Shown here piece after piece: positions 34,790-47,876 of a stretch of DNA of 64,000 nt (the stretch's first letter is position 1; the number at the start of each line of letters is the position of its first letter). The translations under genes were made by a program, and so were the position numbers. A model generated the notes under the pieces. The model searched no databases. It was not told the DNA's origin and saw only the letters and a list, made by a program, of their open reading frames with translations. This DNA is from Gnetum montanum (lineage: Eukaryota > Streptophyta > Gnetopsida > Gnetales > Gnetaceae). The DNA is taken from assembly GCA_015680685.1 (NCBI GenBank), contig MNCI01014538.1, forward strand, positions 484,286-548,285. The letters run 5' to 3'.

Positions 34790-35382
34790 TTTTGGAACTA
34801 AAAAAATGAGTAACCATAGACCTTGTATTAAATGCACCTAATTGAGATCATCCATTTGATTTAATGTGTGATGCTAGTGACACAGCATTGGGGGCAATTT
34901 TGGAACAACACATTGATAATAAACCAAGAGTGATTTATTATGTCCAAAAGTCTAGACCAAGCCCAAGTAAATTATATAACTACAAAAAATAACTATTAGC
35001 GATTGTATATGCTCTAGATAAATTTAGACATTATTTAATTGAATCTAAAACTAGAGTATATACTGATCATTTAGCCATTAAATTCTTAGTTACCAAAAAA
35101 ATAGAAAATGCAAGAATAATGAGATGGTGTTTATTACTCGAAGAATTTGACTTAATTATTCTAGATAAAAGAGGTAGGGAAAATGTAGTAGCAAATAATC
35201 TTTCTAGGTTAGAAACTCTTGATGAGAATCGAACACAAGGAATTTTTCATGATGAATTTCCTGATGAACAACTTTTTTCTACAAAGAAGGATCCTTGGTT
35301 TGTTGATATAGCCAACTATCTTGCTACTATGAAAACTCCTACCAATTGGACTAAGGAAGAAAAAAAAATCTTTCTTACATAG
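34790..35382 (+). pseudogene. Element G RNase H and linker (decayed)
   Basis: It reads LMCDASDTALGA near 34860-34900 (first catalytic Asp region), then LDKFRHYLIE and YTDHLAIKFL, and from 35119 RWCLLLEEFDLIILDK...NNLSRLE. This is the gypsy RNase H followed by the connection to integrase. Confidence 0.87.
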
Positions 35383-35399
35383 CATATCTAGATACATTT

Positions 35400-36500
35400 G
35401 GAGTAGTCCATACCTTTATAGAATATGTAAAGATAACATAGCAAGAAGATGTGTGTCTGAAAATGAACAACAAGAAATTCTACAAATGTGCCACGATGAT
35501 TTAGAAGGAGGCCATTTTGATAGCAAACGTACTGCTATCAAAATCCTTCAAAGTGGATTTTATTGGCCCTCCATTTTTAGAGATGCACATAAGTATGTGC
35601 AAGAGTGTGATAAATGTCAATGAATGGGAGCCATAACAAAAAGACATGACATGCCCTTTAAACTATTTTTAATTAAAAAACCATTTTATGTGTGGGGTAT
35701 AGACTTTTTAGGCCCATTTCCACCATCTAATGGATGCCAATACATTTTGATTTGTATTGACTATGTTACTAAATGGGTAGAAGCAAAAGCCACCCCAACA
35801 AATGATGTAAAGGTAGTTGTCAAATTTCATAGGGAAAATATTTTAACATGTTTTGGAACTCCATGGGCAATCATTAATGATCAAGGAACCCATTTTGTTA
35901 ATAAAATCATGGAAAAATTTGTTAAGTCTTGTGATATCCAACATAAGATAGCTACTGCGTATCATCCATAAACAAATGGCCAAGTAGAAAATGCTAATAG
36001 AATTATTTTAAATATATTAACAAAAACTGTATGTACTAAATGGAAGGATTGGTCTAAAAAATTACAAGATGCACTTTGGGCTTAGAGAATTACTTATAAA
36101 CCAAGTTTAGGATATTCACCTTATCAGGTCGTTTATGGTAAGTATGTTTATTACTAGTTGAACTAAAATATCAATCCTTACGATTAGCCCAACAGCTTAA
36201 TTTTGATGAAGACTTGAACTAGGCTTCTAGAATTAATCAACTTCATGAACTTGACGAAATGAGGCTATATGCTCGAAACAAGCAAAGTATTATAAAAAGA
36301 CAAATGAAAACATTACACTATAAGAGTATCTTTAAAAAAATAATTTTCCATAGGTGATAAAGTTTTACTTTATAATATCAGACTACATAAATTTCTAGGG
36401 AAATTAACAACTAGGTGGGAAGGCCTTTATTTAGTTATTCAACCTCATGATAATGGAAGTGTCCTCATATCACCTATTAATGATTCCTCAACAATGTTCC
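35400..36500 (+). pseudogene. Element G integrase (decayed)
   Basis: The zinc-binding part lies near 35490-35625 (GGHFDSKRT...YVQECDKCQ). The catalytic core from 35624 contains WGIDFLGPFPPSNG (first acidic residue), AIINDQGTHF (second) and then NGQVENANR (Glu region). The C-terminal [14 protein letters not shown] and GYSPYQVVYGK blocks follow at about 36040-36140, and the frame fades by 36520. It is typical of Athila/Tat-type gypsy integrase. Confidence 0.88.
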
Positions 36501-38397
36501 TAGTCAATGGTTAACGACTTAAGTTATATCATCAACACCACATTGAGCAACCTATAGAAGACAAATTAATAGAGCTAAGTGATCCAACTTATCCCACTAC
36601 AAATGAATTACATAAAAATCATTCATTAGAATTTGTAGCTCTTAACTATACCCCTCAACAAAACTCTTTCATCATCAAATAAAGTAATAAAATAATTATA
36701 TTCAGTCTACAACTTTCACCTTGAAAAATGTAGAGGTCAATAGGACATTCTATTATGAGTTGGGACTATAAAGAATTTAGTAGCATCATGTCAGGAATGC
36801 AAGAGAGAAGGATAACTCCTCCTACGTTGAAATAGGTAGATTTAAACCCAAAATCCAGCTAAGGGTGAGCCTTAGACTAATAAGTGTCTTACACATAATA
36901 AATTTCATTATTTTTTTCAAAACAATATTCTTTAAATACATTGTTCATAAGTTAGGGTGGCTACTTAGCTTAGTTTAAGGTAATGTTTATTGATATTTGG
37001 TTTCTATTAAATACTTACTTGGATGAGTTACTATGGTGGAACATGTGTGTTATATTGGACCTTGTTTCATCGATAGTGAAAAACATATATTTATATTAAG
37101 CCATGTGAGAAACCCTTATAAAATGAAATTGGCTCCCACAAAGACCTCATGATTGAAGTTGGTCAGATATTGAATTTCTTGCAACAAAAAAAAACAAGGC
37201 ACAGAAAAAAGGCAAAAACAAAAAAAAATAAAAGAAAATGACCCCATAAGAACCTTCAATCATGAGCTGAGCCCCACTCCCACAAGAACCATACAGTTGG
37301 GATGATGCTTTAAGCTCACAATTTCAAGCATCCTACAAGAACCCCTTTCTGTAAGTAGAGTGTTTAAGGGTTAAGCACCAATTATCAATCTACTCTTGAT
37401 GCCACTACCTTAAAACTTGGGTATAACATTAGCAGCGAAGGAGTCGCTTATCCATAGTTGGTATCTTAATGGACATCTTTACCTTTAATCATTCTTTTTA
37501 CTTTGTTATTTAGTTACTTTACTTATGTTTCTTTGTACCCTTGAGACTATTGTTTTTCTTTATTTTTGTTTTGCACTTCTCATATTATTGTTTTCTTTTA
37601 GTTACTTAAGTTTTACCTTTTGATATTCCTCTTTTTCATTTTTGTGTTATCATCCCATTTTTATTCTACATGGTCATCTCATTTGACTAGTGGTACTTTT
37701 GTGCATGGGTTTTCTTTGTGTTTCCCATCATGTCTTTCATAGGTGTTAATGGTCGAGATCCCTACTATGGTAGCCAATGATGGATACTAACACTTGTTCA
37801 CCCATTGCCTTTGGTTCCCTCTTAGTCTAGATATATAAAACCCAGGGTAGTTCTTGCTTTTGGTATATCCTTTGATCATGTTTCCCTTTAATAATTTATT
37901 TTTGCTAATTAACCTATGTTACATACCTTAGCTTAATTAGGGGGGGTGTGCGGGGAAGATAACCATGTAATAAGGGATACGATAGTAGGGTATAACCAAA
38001 TTAGAAGCTGAACCAAGAACAAGTTAGGAAATGTGTTAAATGTAAGTAATGCATCTCAGATCCTTAAATCATAAGAGAGGTTTAAACCTTGAGGTTATAA
38101 GACATTCTTACACCTACTGAAGCAAACCTTGTGAGGTGATGTTATGCTAAAGCAATCCTGGGTAGGGCCTTCCTAATTGAGTTACATGTGGACTCATATT
38201 CAAGAATAAGAATTTATCATCAAAAAGAGGAATAATCATATATAGATACTTAATAAATAATTAGTGAATAANTTAAGTTTTACCTTTTGATATTCCTCTT
38301 TTTCATTTTTGTGTTATCATCCCATTTTTATTCTACATGGTCATCTCATTTGACTAGTGGTACTTTTGTGCATNTTTGCCATAGGCTAGTAGGAGCT
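36501..38397 (+). other. Element G 3' region
   Basis: No gene is recognised in this 1.9-kb stretch. A G-rich tract (GGGGGGTGTGCGGGG, about 37940-37955) could be a polypurine tract, but the LTR as judged by similarity starts only at 38398. The order here is unreliable, because single Ns at 38272 and 38374 bound an exact 101-bp duplicate of 37606-37706. Confidence 0.5.
38273..38373 (+). repeat. 101-bp duplicate between single Ns (likely assembly artefact)
   Basis: Identical by eye to 37606-37706 and bounded on both sides by a single N. An exact copy inside otherwise diverged DNA points to a scaffolding or gap-filling error. Confidence 0.85.
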
Positions 38398-39789
38398 CTT
38401 TGAACCCAAAAAGTTGTTCAATTTTAATAAGTATTGTTGTCAAACTTATGCATTTTAATTAATTTCATTTTATATTTCATATAGTTAATTATTTATTTAA
38501 TGATTATTTTATTTGTTTATGTAAGTGGTAAATATTAGTTTATTATTTTCTTATGATTAATTAATTAGTGTGGTTTAGTTTATTTTAACTTTACTTTAAC
38601 TAGTACAATGTATTATTATATATAATAAAATTTTATGTAGCTCATATAAATTATATTATATTATATATTTTACATAACTATATTAAATGTGTGTGTGTGT
38701 ATTATATATATATATATATATATTACTAGATTTGAACCTGCCACCATCACTGTCATTGGATAACAATGCCAACAATGATGTTCTTGGAATTTTGTTGGTT
38801 GTGAGTTGTCTAAATTATCTTCTTCATTTTTGCAATGTCTCTCCCACCATTTTTGGAAAATTCATGTTAACAAGAACATTAAATTTGGCACCTGCACCAA
38901 AAATAATGAATTGGTATCAAATTCTCCCATATCTATCTATTACTAAAATATTTATTTTTAAACATCAATGCAGGTAATGACATGGTGGAGATTGATGAGA
39001 GTAAAGCATTAGCGAAGATCGTGGTAGAGAATTTCACAGATTTATTTCTTCTTGGATGAATGCATGGAGCATTACATACGCCTCTTTTACTACTTTCTTG
39101 AGAATCCATATTAATTTAAAACATTAAAAAGTTAAGATTGAAAGGAGTACCAATTTTAACGGATCGGTATTAGGTTTTGTTATACCTAGATATTTTTGTA
39201 ATATTTATTTCTAAAAGGATTTACTAGGCACCAAAATTTTTTTTTCTTTGGAAGGAAAAAGGGCAATTTTGCAAAAACATCAAAAAAAGGAAAATTCATT
39301 TTTGTTGAGAAAACTGGAAGAAGGAGTTGATACTAGTAAATTCCATGTCACATTGGAATGAATTATGCTTGAGATTTATTGAAGATTTGTTGAGCCTTGT
39401 GGTAATTCTTGTAACTTACAATCAAATTGCTGCATTGTGGAGACAACAGAGCAGGATTGCAATTTAGGCAAGCCTCCTTTTTAATCTTCAAATTATTATT
39501 TATAATTCCAATTTGATTTAATTATAAATCTTTATTCTTGAACTTATGATTAGAAGTTAGGATAAAGGTTTATAATTTTACTTATGAGTGACAGGCATAA
39601 ATATGGAATTTAATTGGATTCAATTCTAATTGTTTATTGTCTTGATGATTTCTTTGACTTTTTTTAACTGTTCCTCCATGGGATACGACTCGTAGGTTAG
39701 TCACAGATGAGGTGACAATTTCTACAATGAAATAAAAAGGGAAAATAAATTTTAAAAGTATCCAACACCAAATTTTGCTTGGCTTGTTA
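38398..39789 (+). mobile_element. Element G 3' LTR
   Basis: 1392 bp, collinear with 29792-31124 but with an extra segment near 38820-38910. It ends at GTTA directly before the target duplication GTCAC. It contains (TG)n/(AT)n runs at 38687-38723. Confidence 0.82.
38702..38723. repeat. (TA)n microsatellite in the 3' LTR of element G
   Basis: About ten TA dinucleotides directly after a (GT)n run at 38687-38700. The 5' LTR has a shorter version near 30060-30100. Confidence 0.9.
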
Positions 39790-39794
39790 GTCAC

Positions 39795-40983
39795 TCAGTC
39801 TTTGAATATGATGGATGATCAATTCTGATAGTCTTCCTTGCATGTAAATCCAAAGTGTCTCTCTAGTTTTGCTTCTCAACCCATCTAGGCTTCAATTTCT
39901 GCTAATCACTCTCTATGTTTTGAAGGGCATACGCATCATAGAATGCTTAAAGGTGATGTTGTAGATCTGCATTGTAACCACCTTCAAATTGTGGCATGTT
40001 GTTCATATCTAACCATTTGATTTGGCTATCTCTCATGTGGCTAGTTGGTATGTAGACAACTTCCTAAATATTAATCATGCTTCAGGTTGCCATGAGGGGT
40101 TCATCATCGTAATCGGGTTCATATGCTCTATTGTAGCGATGACACTTTCTATGCTCATGCCTCTCTTGATCCTCTCTTCTGTCTCTTTGTATTCTTCATT
40201 CATACTTTTCATCTTGGGAATCAAAGTGCCTTGAATATCTATCATGATAACTATGAGCTCATCTTTTTACCCTATCAGAGTCCCTGTACTTGTGTTGTCT
40301 TTTGTCAAAGTCCTTTGATGATTGTGATGAGGCAAATGACGTGGTAGGAGAATGGTGCCAGTTGGTTCTCCTTTCATGACTCATGTATGTTTCTTTGTAA
40401 GATTTAGTAGGAACCCTTGGTCTAGAGTTCCTCTTGGATCTTAAGTTATGTATCTTTGCTAGAGTAGAATGAAGTTAGGCATTGCTAGGTTCCTCTAGTC
40501 TAATGATAGGTGTTTTTTATGACTTCTCATGGTTTTGGTGGAGTTTTTTTAAAATGAATTGATTAGCACCAAGTTCTTCTATGACAAAAAAAGTGTTAGC
40601 CTACCTCCCTTTACTATGTATACATTTGATCTCCATGGTAGCATCTCTTCCCCTTTGCTCCTTTATGGGTTTGTAGTATCTTGTCATGTGCTGAGTCACA
40701 TGATGCCCTTCATGGATTTACTTCAAATGCATTCCCCTTAAAGAAGTTTGTAACATGTTCAATGCTACATGTTTTGGAGTAGACCTATGTTGCTTGACAT
40801 ATCCCTCCAGCTCTTTTGATTATCTTGATGGAAGATGAAAGTAAAGTTTGGATGGTATAGATCAGTGTGAGCATAAGTGATTTGTGTCTACATTGGCATC
40901 CTCCATTTTTCTTCATTAATGATTCTATCACTACTTCTTCTTATCTCCTTAGCAAGTGATGGTTGATCATTATGTGAAGCCAT
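39795..40983 (-). pseudogene. Element F gag, N-terminal part (decayed)
   Basis: The start ATG at 40983 (MASHNDQPS) is followed near 40850-40800 by NFTFIFHQD, the gag N-terminal block shared by A, B and E. A basic, Arg/His/Ser-rich linker (about 40450-40100) and the start of the capsid-like region follow. The frame is cut at 39794 by element G and continues at 29786. Confidence 0.72.
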
Positions 40984-41103
40984 ATTATAGTTTTTAGATA
41001 ATTTATGTTAAAAGTATGCTTTACTTATATTTGCTAGGTTTGACTTTGAGTTTCAAATATAATGAACTTTGAAACATCAATTACTTGGAATAATACTGAC
41101 GTG

Positions 41104-41121
41104 TCCCCAACAACGACGCCA
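41104..41121 (-). promoter_or_regulatory. Element F primer-binding site (tRNA-Asp type)
   Basis: 18 nt on the minus strand, complementary to the tRNA-Asp 3' end with two transitions and separated from the LTR by one base, as in A and E. Confidence 0.8.
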
Positions 41122-41122
41122 A

Positions 41123-41765
41123 TGATGAGTGGTAAAGTAATCGAACACCTAACCATATGATATACGAGTGTTCACGCATGATCCTAGTTGAAGTCCATGG
41201 ACAAGGAAATGTAATTATACGAGTAATTACTTAGAGTTCATGATCATTGTCTTTCCACGTGAGCTAGTAAATTCAATGTGTATGGTTTTACTCATGGTGA
41301 GGTATGTGATATATTGATGTTGTGGGGTGATGATTCTCCTAGTGAACATGAAGTCAATGGAAAATAAAGGTATTAGTTTCTAAATATAAGTAGTATTAAA
41401 CAAATCTAATCTAGCCTAAGCGATGAGCAGCCAATCCTAATTTTCTGTTTACACCTTGGACTTTATGCAACCACTACTGGGATTACCAAGTACCACACTA
41501 CTGGGCATACGAAGTGATAGTACTACTAGGTTACCAAGCAATTACACTTAAGTGCTTGAGATTAGTCATGCTCATTCTGCTTAACAATAGGAATAGTAAA
41601 ATGTAGTGAAAGTAAATTAGTAAATAGTAAAAACAATAAACATTAAGCTAAGTGAAAATAATAAAATTATTCTAAGTGTAAGCAATAAAGATTAAGTGAT
41701 GCTGCAATGATGTAGACTAATCTTGATCTTTATTTCCATGCATGAAACGTGTCCAAGTACATTCC
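41123..41765 (-). mobile_element. Element F 5' LTR, first part (split by element E)
   Basis: Starts TGATGAGTGG after the primer site and follows 4597-5521 until ATTCC at 41761-41765, where element E begins. The rest is at 48694-48980. Confidence 0.85.
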
Positions 41766-42525
41766 TGATGAGTGGCGAGGTACCCCTACACTCAGCTATA
41801 CGAATACAAGCATTACACGCACGATCCGGTCGAACTTCGTAGACTAAGTGCCTACACGCCTTATGGAACACTTAAGGTTAATCATTCGTTGTCTTCCCAG
41901 ACTTACTTGTATTTGTCACAGTTGTATGGTTAAGTAAGTCTAAGGTATATGATTTTTATATCTTTTCTGTTTTATCTCCTATGCTAACGAGGTAAAGGGT
42001 GAAGAGAATAATTAACTAACTTTAACTAACTAACTAAGCCTTAATTAACCTAGCATCAACATTTGTTCCCACTTACCGTTCACACCTTGAACAAATGCAA
42101 CCTTGGTTACCAAACGCTATTCATTGCTGGGATCACCAAGNAGTGCATGGACTAAGCTAATTAGGATTTTAATTACTGTTATTTATTGTTTATCATTTAA
42201 ATGTTTTATTAGTTGATTAAATCTCTCTCAACCCTTCTCTTGTAGTTAAGTGCATTCAGTACGACCACTTCAAGCACGTGCGTTACACTTGGTGATCCCA
42301 GCAATGAATAGCGTTTGGTAACCAAGGTTGCATTTGTTCAAGGTGTGAACGGTAAGTGGGAACAAATGTTGATGCTAGGTTAATTAAGNACTACGGTCTA
42401 GGCCTAGATAGAGAAACAAGGGAGAGCCGCCTCTTATTTATAGACTTGGCAGTGCACCGCGATATCGCGTACACGATATCGCAGAGGACGACGTGATATC
42501 ACGTACATGATATTGCATCCCATCA
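41766..42525 (-). mobile_element. Element E 3' LTR (with a mis-oriented 247-bp piece)
   Basis: It matches the 5' LTR at 47896-48693 except for 42142-42388, which is its reverse complement and is bounded by single Ns at 42141 and 42389. The U3 carries two 24-bp near-palindromes at 42459-42482 and 42494-42517. The TATA box (minus-strand TCTATAAATAAGAG) is near 42430-42442. Confidence 0.88.
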
Positions 42526-42540
42526 TACCCCCATGATTGA
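42526..42540 (-). promoter_or_regulatory. Element E 3' polypurine tract
   Basis: The minus strand reads TCAATCATGGGGGTA, directly before the 3' LTR TGATG. Confidence 0.8.
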
Positions 42541-44400
42541 ATGAAAACTCATCCTCGAGTTCCTTACAAAATATTGGGAAGGTATTGGATTATTGACTTG
42601 AATGGAACTAATGGTAAATGGGATGACATGTGAACGGATCATCATTACAAGACAAGAAAAAAATGGTGTTCATGAAAATAAGAGTGAACACTTTATACAT
42701 TTGACATCAGGGCTTATTTGGTAGCTGAGAAAGAAGAGAGAAAAGAGAAGAAGTCTACTTCTACCAATGCCAAGGTTTTGCCTTTCGTTGTCTATCCATA
42801 AGTGCGCCATCGATCTTGCTCCTTGCATAGCTGCTTCAACACCAATCCACTCCAAGTGCCATCTGCACACATAACACAGTTTTTATATTAGCATGGGTAA
42901 ATGAATCATAATGTAGTTGATACCTTACTGTGGTAAAAGGTGCATTGGCTGAGTTGTGGTACGGTTGATATGGGTCTGGAGATATATTCATGGTGACTAC
43001 GGAAGGTGTAGGGGTTAGGAGAAAATTGAAAAAATCTGGGTCCGAACCCCCATGACTAAGAGTGAACCTCTGGTAGTGATAAAATGGAGAAAGAAAAGTA
43101 ACAATAAAGATAGAGAAAAAAACAACTATAACGTCGATGAAATAGATGTCAAGATGAAAATGAACAAAAGAGAATGGATTGCAAAAATGTTAGGAAAAAG
43201 AAATTAACTGGTGCACCAAATAGGAATGTCAGTCGGTCCTCCCCAAAGTAGGCTCATGCTTTTTATTCCCTGACAAATCCACATTCAAAGAGTTCATAGG
43301 CTCTAGGAATGTCATTTGGAACAAGAGTTAAAGTCTTAACCACAAGAATTTACCAAAAAGAAAATGATGTGTCAACCAAAATATACACTAATGATATAAC
43401 TGGCAATGAGGTGAACAATGGAGAGAATGGAATGAAGTCTCAAGAACAAGGTGATGTACAACCCCTTGTGGATTTCATGATTAATGTGACTTAGTAGATC
43501 CCATTCCAAGTTCGGCCTCAAAAAAACCACATCCAGTGACTTCGCATTATTGCGTTCAGCCAATCCATCCACTTGAATAACAAGAATGCCTTCACCCAAG
43601 AGCTACCACCATTCCGATGAAACAAATGAGGAGAGAATGGGAAGTAAGAAGGGCCTTAGTTAGAGGGAACATGTTTATTTTAGTTTCATAACCACTGCTT
43701 ATAGCCCAAGTGATTATTTCATCTAAGGGGTGTGCTTTGAATTCTCACTGTTTTTTATGTGTTTATGCATGAGAACCACACCATGCAAAGACTTTGTTAT
43801 TTTTATTTGCTCAGCTTCCCAATAATTGAGTAACGTCGAAATGGTAAGAAAACTCAAGAAGAAAACATCCAAGCATCCAAGAGAATGGCCAACAAAAATG
43901 CATCAAGTTCCCTTGAAGTCACACCCTTTTCAATCCCTGAGTCCTTCCTTAGTTTGAGAAATGCCTAGTCACTGGTTCATTATAGTTCTTATTATTGAGA
44001 AGGGACTATACAGTTCCAAGCCAAGAGAGACTATAGAAACTTGTGGATGTGTGGATGAAGTGGACTCATTTCCTGCCATATCAAAAGAACATCCCTTAGT
44101 ATCAACATCGTAACTTAGAGGTAAGAACCAAACATTAGCAACCATATGGGAAGTAGTTCATACCATCATAAAGAACACTTATTAAATGACAAACTTACAA
44201 GATGGATAACACACACACTCACACACACAAAAAATGAAAAAGTATAACGATGTTGTAAAACAAAAGCAAGAAAAGTTAAAGAAGTTTGTAAAAAAAATGT
44301 GCAAAACAAAAATGTGTAAAATAAAAATGTGTAAAACAAAAACGTGTAAAATAAAAACTAAAAAGAACTGAGGGCCCCAAATGATTAGCATTGGTGGTCA
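42541..44400 (-). other. Element E 3' non-coding region
   Basis: A 1.9-kb region without a gene, collinear with the 3' region of B. Near 44205-44355 it holds a CA run and an A-rich tract of ATGTGTAAAACAAAA-type tandem repeats. Confidence 0.65.
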
Positions 44401-44416
44401 TCTCCCCCATGACTAA
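44401..44416 (-). promoter_or_regulatory. Element E internal polypurine-tract copy
   Basis: The minus strand reads TTAGTCATGGGGGAGA, a near repeat of the 3' tract at 42526-42540, placed about 160 bp after the stop of the gag-protease frame. Confidence 0.6.
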
Positions 44417-44576
44417 ATGGAAAGGGAGAGATTTGAAATAATGAGTACCTGTTTGAATTTCTTAGAAGTTTCCAACTTCTCCTGATTGATGTTTTCAGGT
44501 TAAGGGGTGGAAGTTGGCAACGTTCATACTCCAATGTATCTATGCCTTCATTGTTGGCATGATTTATTCCCCCAGT

Positions 44577-47500
44577 TCATTCCATGCATGTTGGTCGGTT
44601 GCTCTTTTGATTAGCTATCAACCACGGGGTGTCCACTTGTTGTGTGGGTGCTACATACAGGCACCTTTGTCTTAGAGTTTCTAGGGCACACCAGTTGCAT
44701 GCAGGAGATGTTGAGCATTCCTCCATGTCATCATCCTTTGAGTCACTGTATGTGATGCACGAAACTTTCTTCTTCTTGATCTTTCCACAAATGTTTACCT
44801 TAGATATTTCCAAGGAAATATCGTGGATCCCTAGGCATGCATCTATTGTACTCAGTCATGCCCTTCCAATTATAATTGGGAATTCCCCTCTATTAATGTT
44901 GATTTCTATCACCAAGAAATCAGCTGGGTATGACCAACCACACACAGTGGTAACGGCGTCCTCCACCAATCCTAAGGGAATGGTGATGGACTGGTCAGCC
45001 AACTCTAGTTGAATATTGCTCTTCTTGAGTGGAGGCAGGTTCCAGGCTTGATACATTTCTCGTGAAATTAAGTTGACTCCAGAACCTGAGTTAAGAAGAG
45101 CCTTATGAGGTTCGTTCCTGGTGACTTGGAGATAGATTAAGGGACTTATAGGATCAGATAGTTTCCTGGGAAGGTGGCCTACCTTGATCCAGTCAGTTAC
45201 GGTATGTGTTAACGTAACCATATGCGTTGAGCTTTGGTATTGGTTTGAAGGGAGCTTCGAAGCCTTGTATGTTGGAGGAGTGTGTATGGACTTAACCGCT
45301 TATGGTTGTGAGAGCTTGTTTGGGCTTTTGGTTTTGAATAAGGGTCTTCTCTTTGTATAGTTGTCAGAACCAGCAGCGGGTTGAATGTTTATAGATCTTG
45401 TAGCATTACGTTGATGCAGTTGAGTGGGGAGTTCCCCTTGCATTTTTGGAGCAGGTGGTAGTGGAACTACCGACGTAAGAGTGGCAGATGGATTTGGAGG
45501 ATGGTATGGATGTGGAGTGTCTCCTGGAGGAGAAGGAGTCCTAAAATACTCCCGAACTTAGTAGTGCCGTTGTGGGGTTATGTGACCCATTGAGTCACTT
45601 GGAGAAACCAGTTGCTGCATGTAGTAGCCATATGGATCTGGTTGCCGGTAAGGGTATTTTTGTCTCGGCGGTGGCATCCCCCATGACTGTGGGTGTTGCC
45701 ATTGCTGATGTTGCCCAATAGGTTGTGGCGGATTTCCACTTAGATAATATGTTAACTATTGGTGGAACTGCCTTGGGCTACCTTGGGGATAAGGTAACCT
45801 TCAGGGTGCCTGCTATCTATTAAGTCTTGGGTTGAATGCATACAACCCAGACTCTTGCAAATGAGAGATTATTGGGCAACATCCCTTAGGATGGTCATAT
45901 TGGTAGATCTCACATCCACCATCATTGTCTATGTCAGAATCCACAACCTCATTGGAGATAGTCATTTTTCCCTTACCCTTGTCACGTGCATGGCCTGAAT
46001 CTCTCTGCTTTTTCTTGTCGTGGTTACTACTTCGTTCCTCCTTAGACTCCTCTACGATTTTTAGGACAAGTTCAAGTCTACTATCTAAGGAGTCTTGTAT
46101 CTGATCTACCTTAGCTGCCACTTCTATTATTAGCTTTTGAAGTTGCAAGGTTTTCCTATTCACCAACTCTTCGAGTGGTAATTCATCCTCTTCATCAAAA
46201 AATCTCACTCCCTTCTTTTGGAGGGAAGGATTGCCGTTATATTCTTCTGTGCTTTCTCTTTTCCATAGCTCCCCTTCTTCTTTGGCTACTTGCTCCAACA
46301 ATTGATGAATTTCATGGGATCTAAGTTCAGATAATCTCCCTTGGGCATATGTCCTAAGGGTTCTCCTAGTTTCGTGTCTTAGCCCATCTATGAGGTGGCA
46401 TAGTTGATCCCGCTATGCATAACCACGGCCCAGGAAATGATGTAACAATGCATAGTATCGGCCCATGGCAGCATCCAAGGGTTTGTGATTACCCTGTTTC
46501 CATCCTTGGATCTACTTACGCAAATTAGACACTCTAGAGTACGTTTGGTATTTATCGTTGAACAACTCTAACATCGTACTCCATCTCCTAATGGTTTCTG
46601 GTTCTAAGGACTGGTACAAACTCTCTACTTCTTTTATGAGTGTCCTAGGAAACAACTTTAATTTCTACCACTCGTTTTCTATGTTTTGCAAGGCGCAGGC
46701 ATCATGGAATGCCTATAAATGATTTTGCGGATCAGCATTGTATCCCCCTTGGAACCATGGGATATTATTCATGTTAAGTCTTTTGATCCGACTATCTTTT
46801 TGATGCCTTGTAGGTATTCTAACTACCTCTGTGATGTCTAGCATACTTCAAGTTGCAAGTAGGGGCTCATCATGATCACCTCTTTCATGATGTCTATGAT
46901 GTCTACGTTGTTCCCTACTTTCCCTTCGTTCATGCCTTGATTCTTTTGATTGCCCTCGTCCTCTCTCTCGACTCTCTCATCGAGGTCTCTCATCTCGCTT
47001 ATCTCTATCCTCACCGTTATGCTCTTTATGACTGCACCTTGATGTAGAAGGAGAGGGTGAATGATGTGATGAAGGAGAAGAAGAAGGAGAACCATCGCCA
47101 TGACGATGTTTCTTACCTTCTCTTTGGTTTCTACGATCCCAATCATGATGACGACCAGAATGCCCATCCTTGTCATGTGTTTTTGTTCCCTTAGTGAATA
47201 ATTGGCGTTCATGGGGATCAGAATTAGGGTTGTGTATCATGGAGCGTAGGTTTTGATACCCCACCTCCTCACTATCGTTAGGAGGGGGAACATCATTTGA
47301 TGGAGAACCCGTTATAAGTGGTTCACCATCTCCAATTTCGCTTAGGACGTGCGGGACCCCTTTGCCCTTCAATAATGTATGGTGGCTCTCCTACCTTGAG
47401 TCCCTTAAACATTGTGCTACTGTGGGATGGTAATCCCTTGTGTCAAAATCACCTATAACGTATTCAGCATATAATTTTGTCATGCCTATTTGTGCAAGAG

Positions 47501-47744
47501 CACGAAGAAGCATGTTAGGGATTGCCCGATCTAGGGGTAATACTATGTTACCTTGCAAATCTCTCCAACACAGTTGTTCATCCTGATGGAGGATAAAAGT
47601 AAAATCCAGGATATACTCATTGGGATGGGTATATACCACTCGGTATTGTTGAGGAATTGGCGGATTTTAGTTATGTGTTTGGTGCCGACTATTTCTTTTA
47701 TGATCCCTAGGTGGTGAATTGCTTTTGTTCAAAGAAGAAGACAT
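44577..47744 (-). pseudogene. Element E gag-protease polyprotein (decayed)
   Basis: One long frame of about 1050 codons with several stops. The start ATG is at 47744 (MSSSLNKSNSPPRDHK). The N-terminal block DFTFILHQDEQ lies near 47600. The linker at 47372-46980 is rich in His, Ser, Arg and Asp. A capsid-like region spans about 46830-46330. The charged segment EEGELWKRESTEEYN is near 46290. The knuckle near 45920-45880 reads CEIYQYDHPKGCC, with one Cys changed to Tyr. The Gln/Pro/Tyr-rich linker and the retropepsin follow (45221-44856); its active site reads N-S-G in place of D-S-G, so it is inactive. It ends at TCME-stop (44577). Confidence 0.87.
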
Positions 47745-47876
47745 TGTTATTTTATTCAGTGTGCTATTTAATCGTTATATAATAATAATTTTTTGTTTAA
47801 TTAACCCTAAGTATTTGTTTAAGCTCCCAACGATGTGGATAATTTCCTATGTTCTACTTAGCACACAAACACTTAG

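Larger units (their letters stand above)
29792..39789 (+). mobile_element. Element G: plus-strand Ty3/gypsy element
   Basis: A full-length element in a different family from A, B, E and F. LTRs lie at 29792-31124 and 38398-39789. The target duplication is GTCAC at 29787-29791 and 39790-39794, a perfect match. Gag, protease, reverse transcriptase, RNase H and integrase run in the usual gypsy order from 31720 to about 36500, all broken by stops. It inserted into the gag of element F. The 3' region contains an assembly-related duplication between single Ns. Confidence 0.88.

Noticed and set aside
37935-37960. G-rich tract as the true 3' polypurine tract of element G, which would move the LTR start to about 37946
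   Set aside because: Sequence from 37946 to 38397 has no match at the 5' LTR; similarity starts only at 38398. Left open because Ns disturb this stretch.
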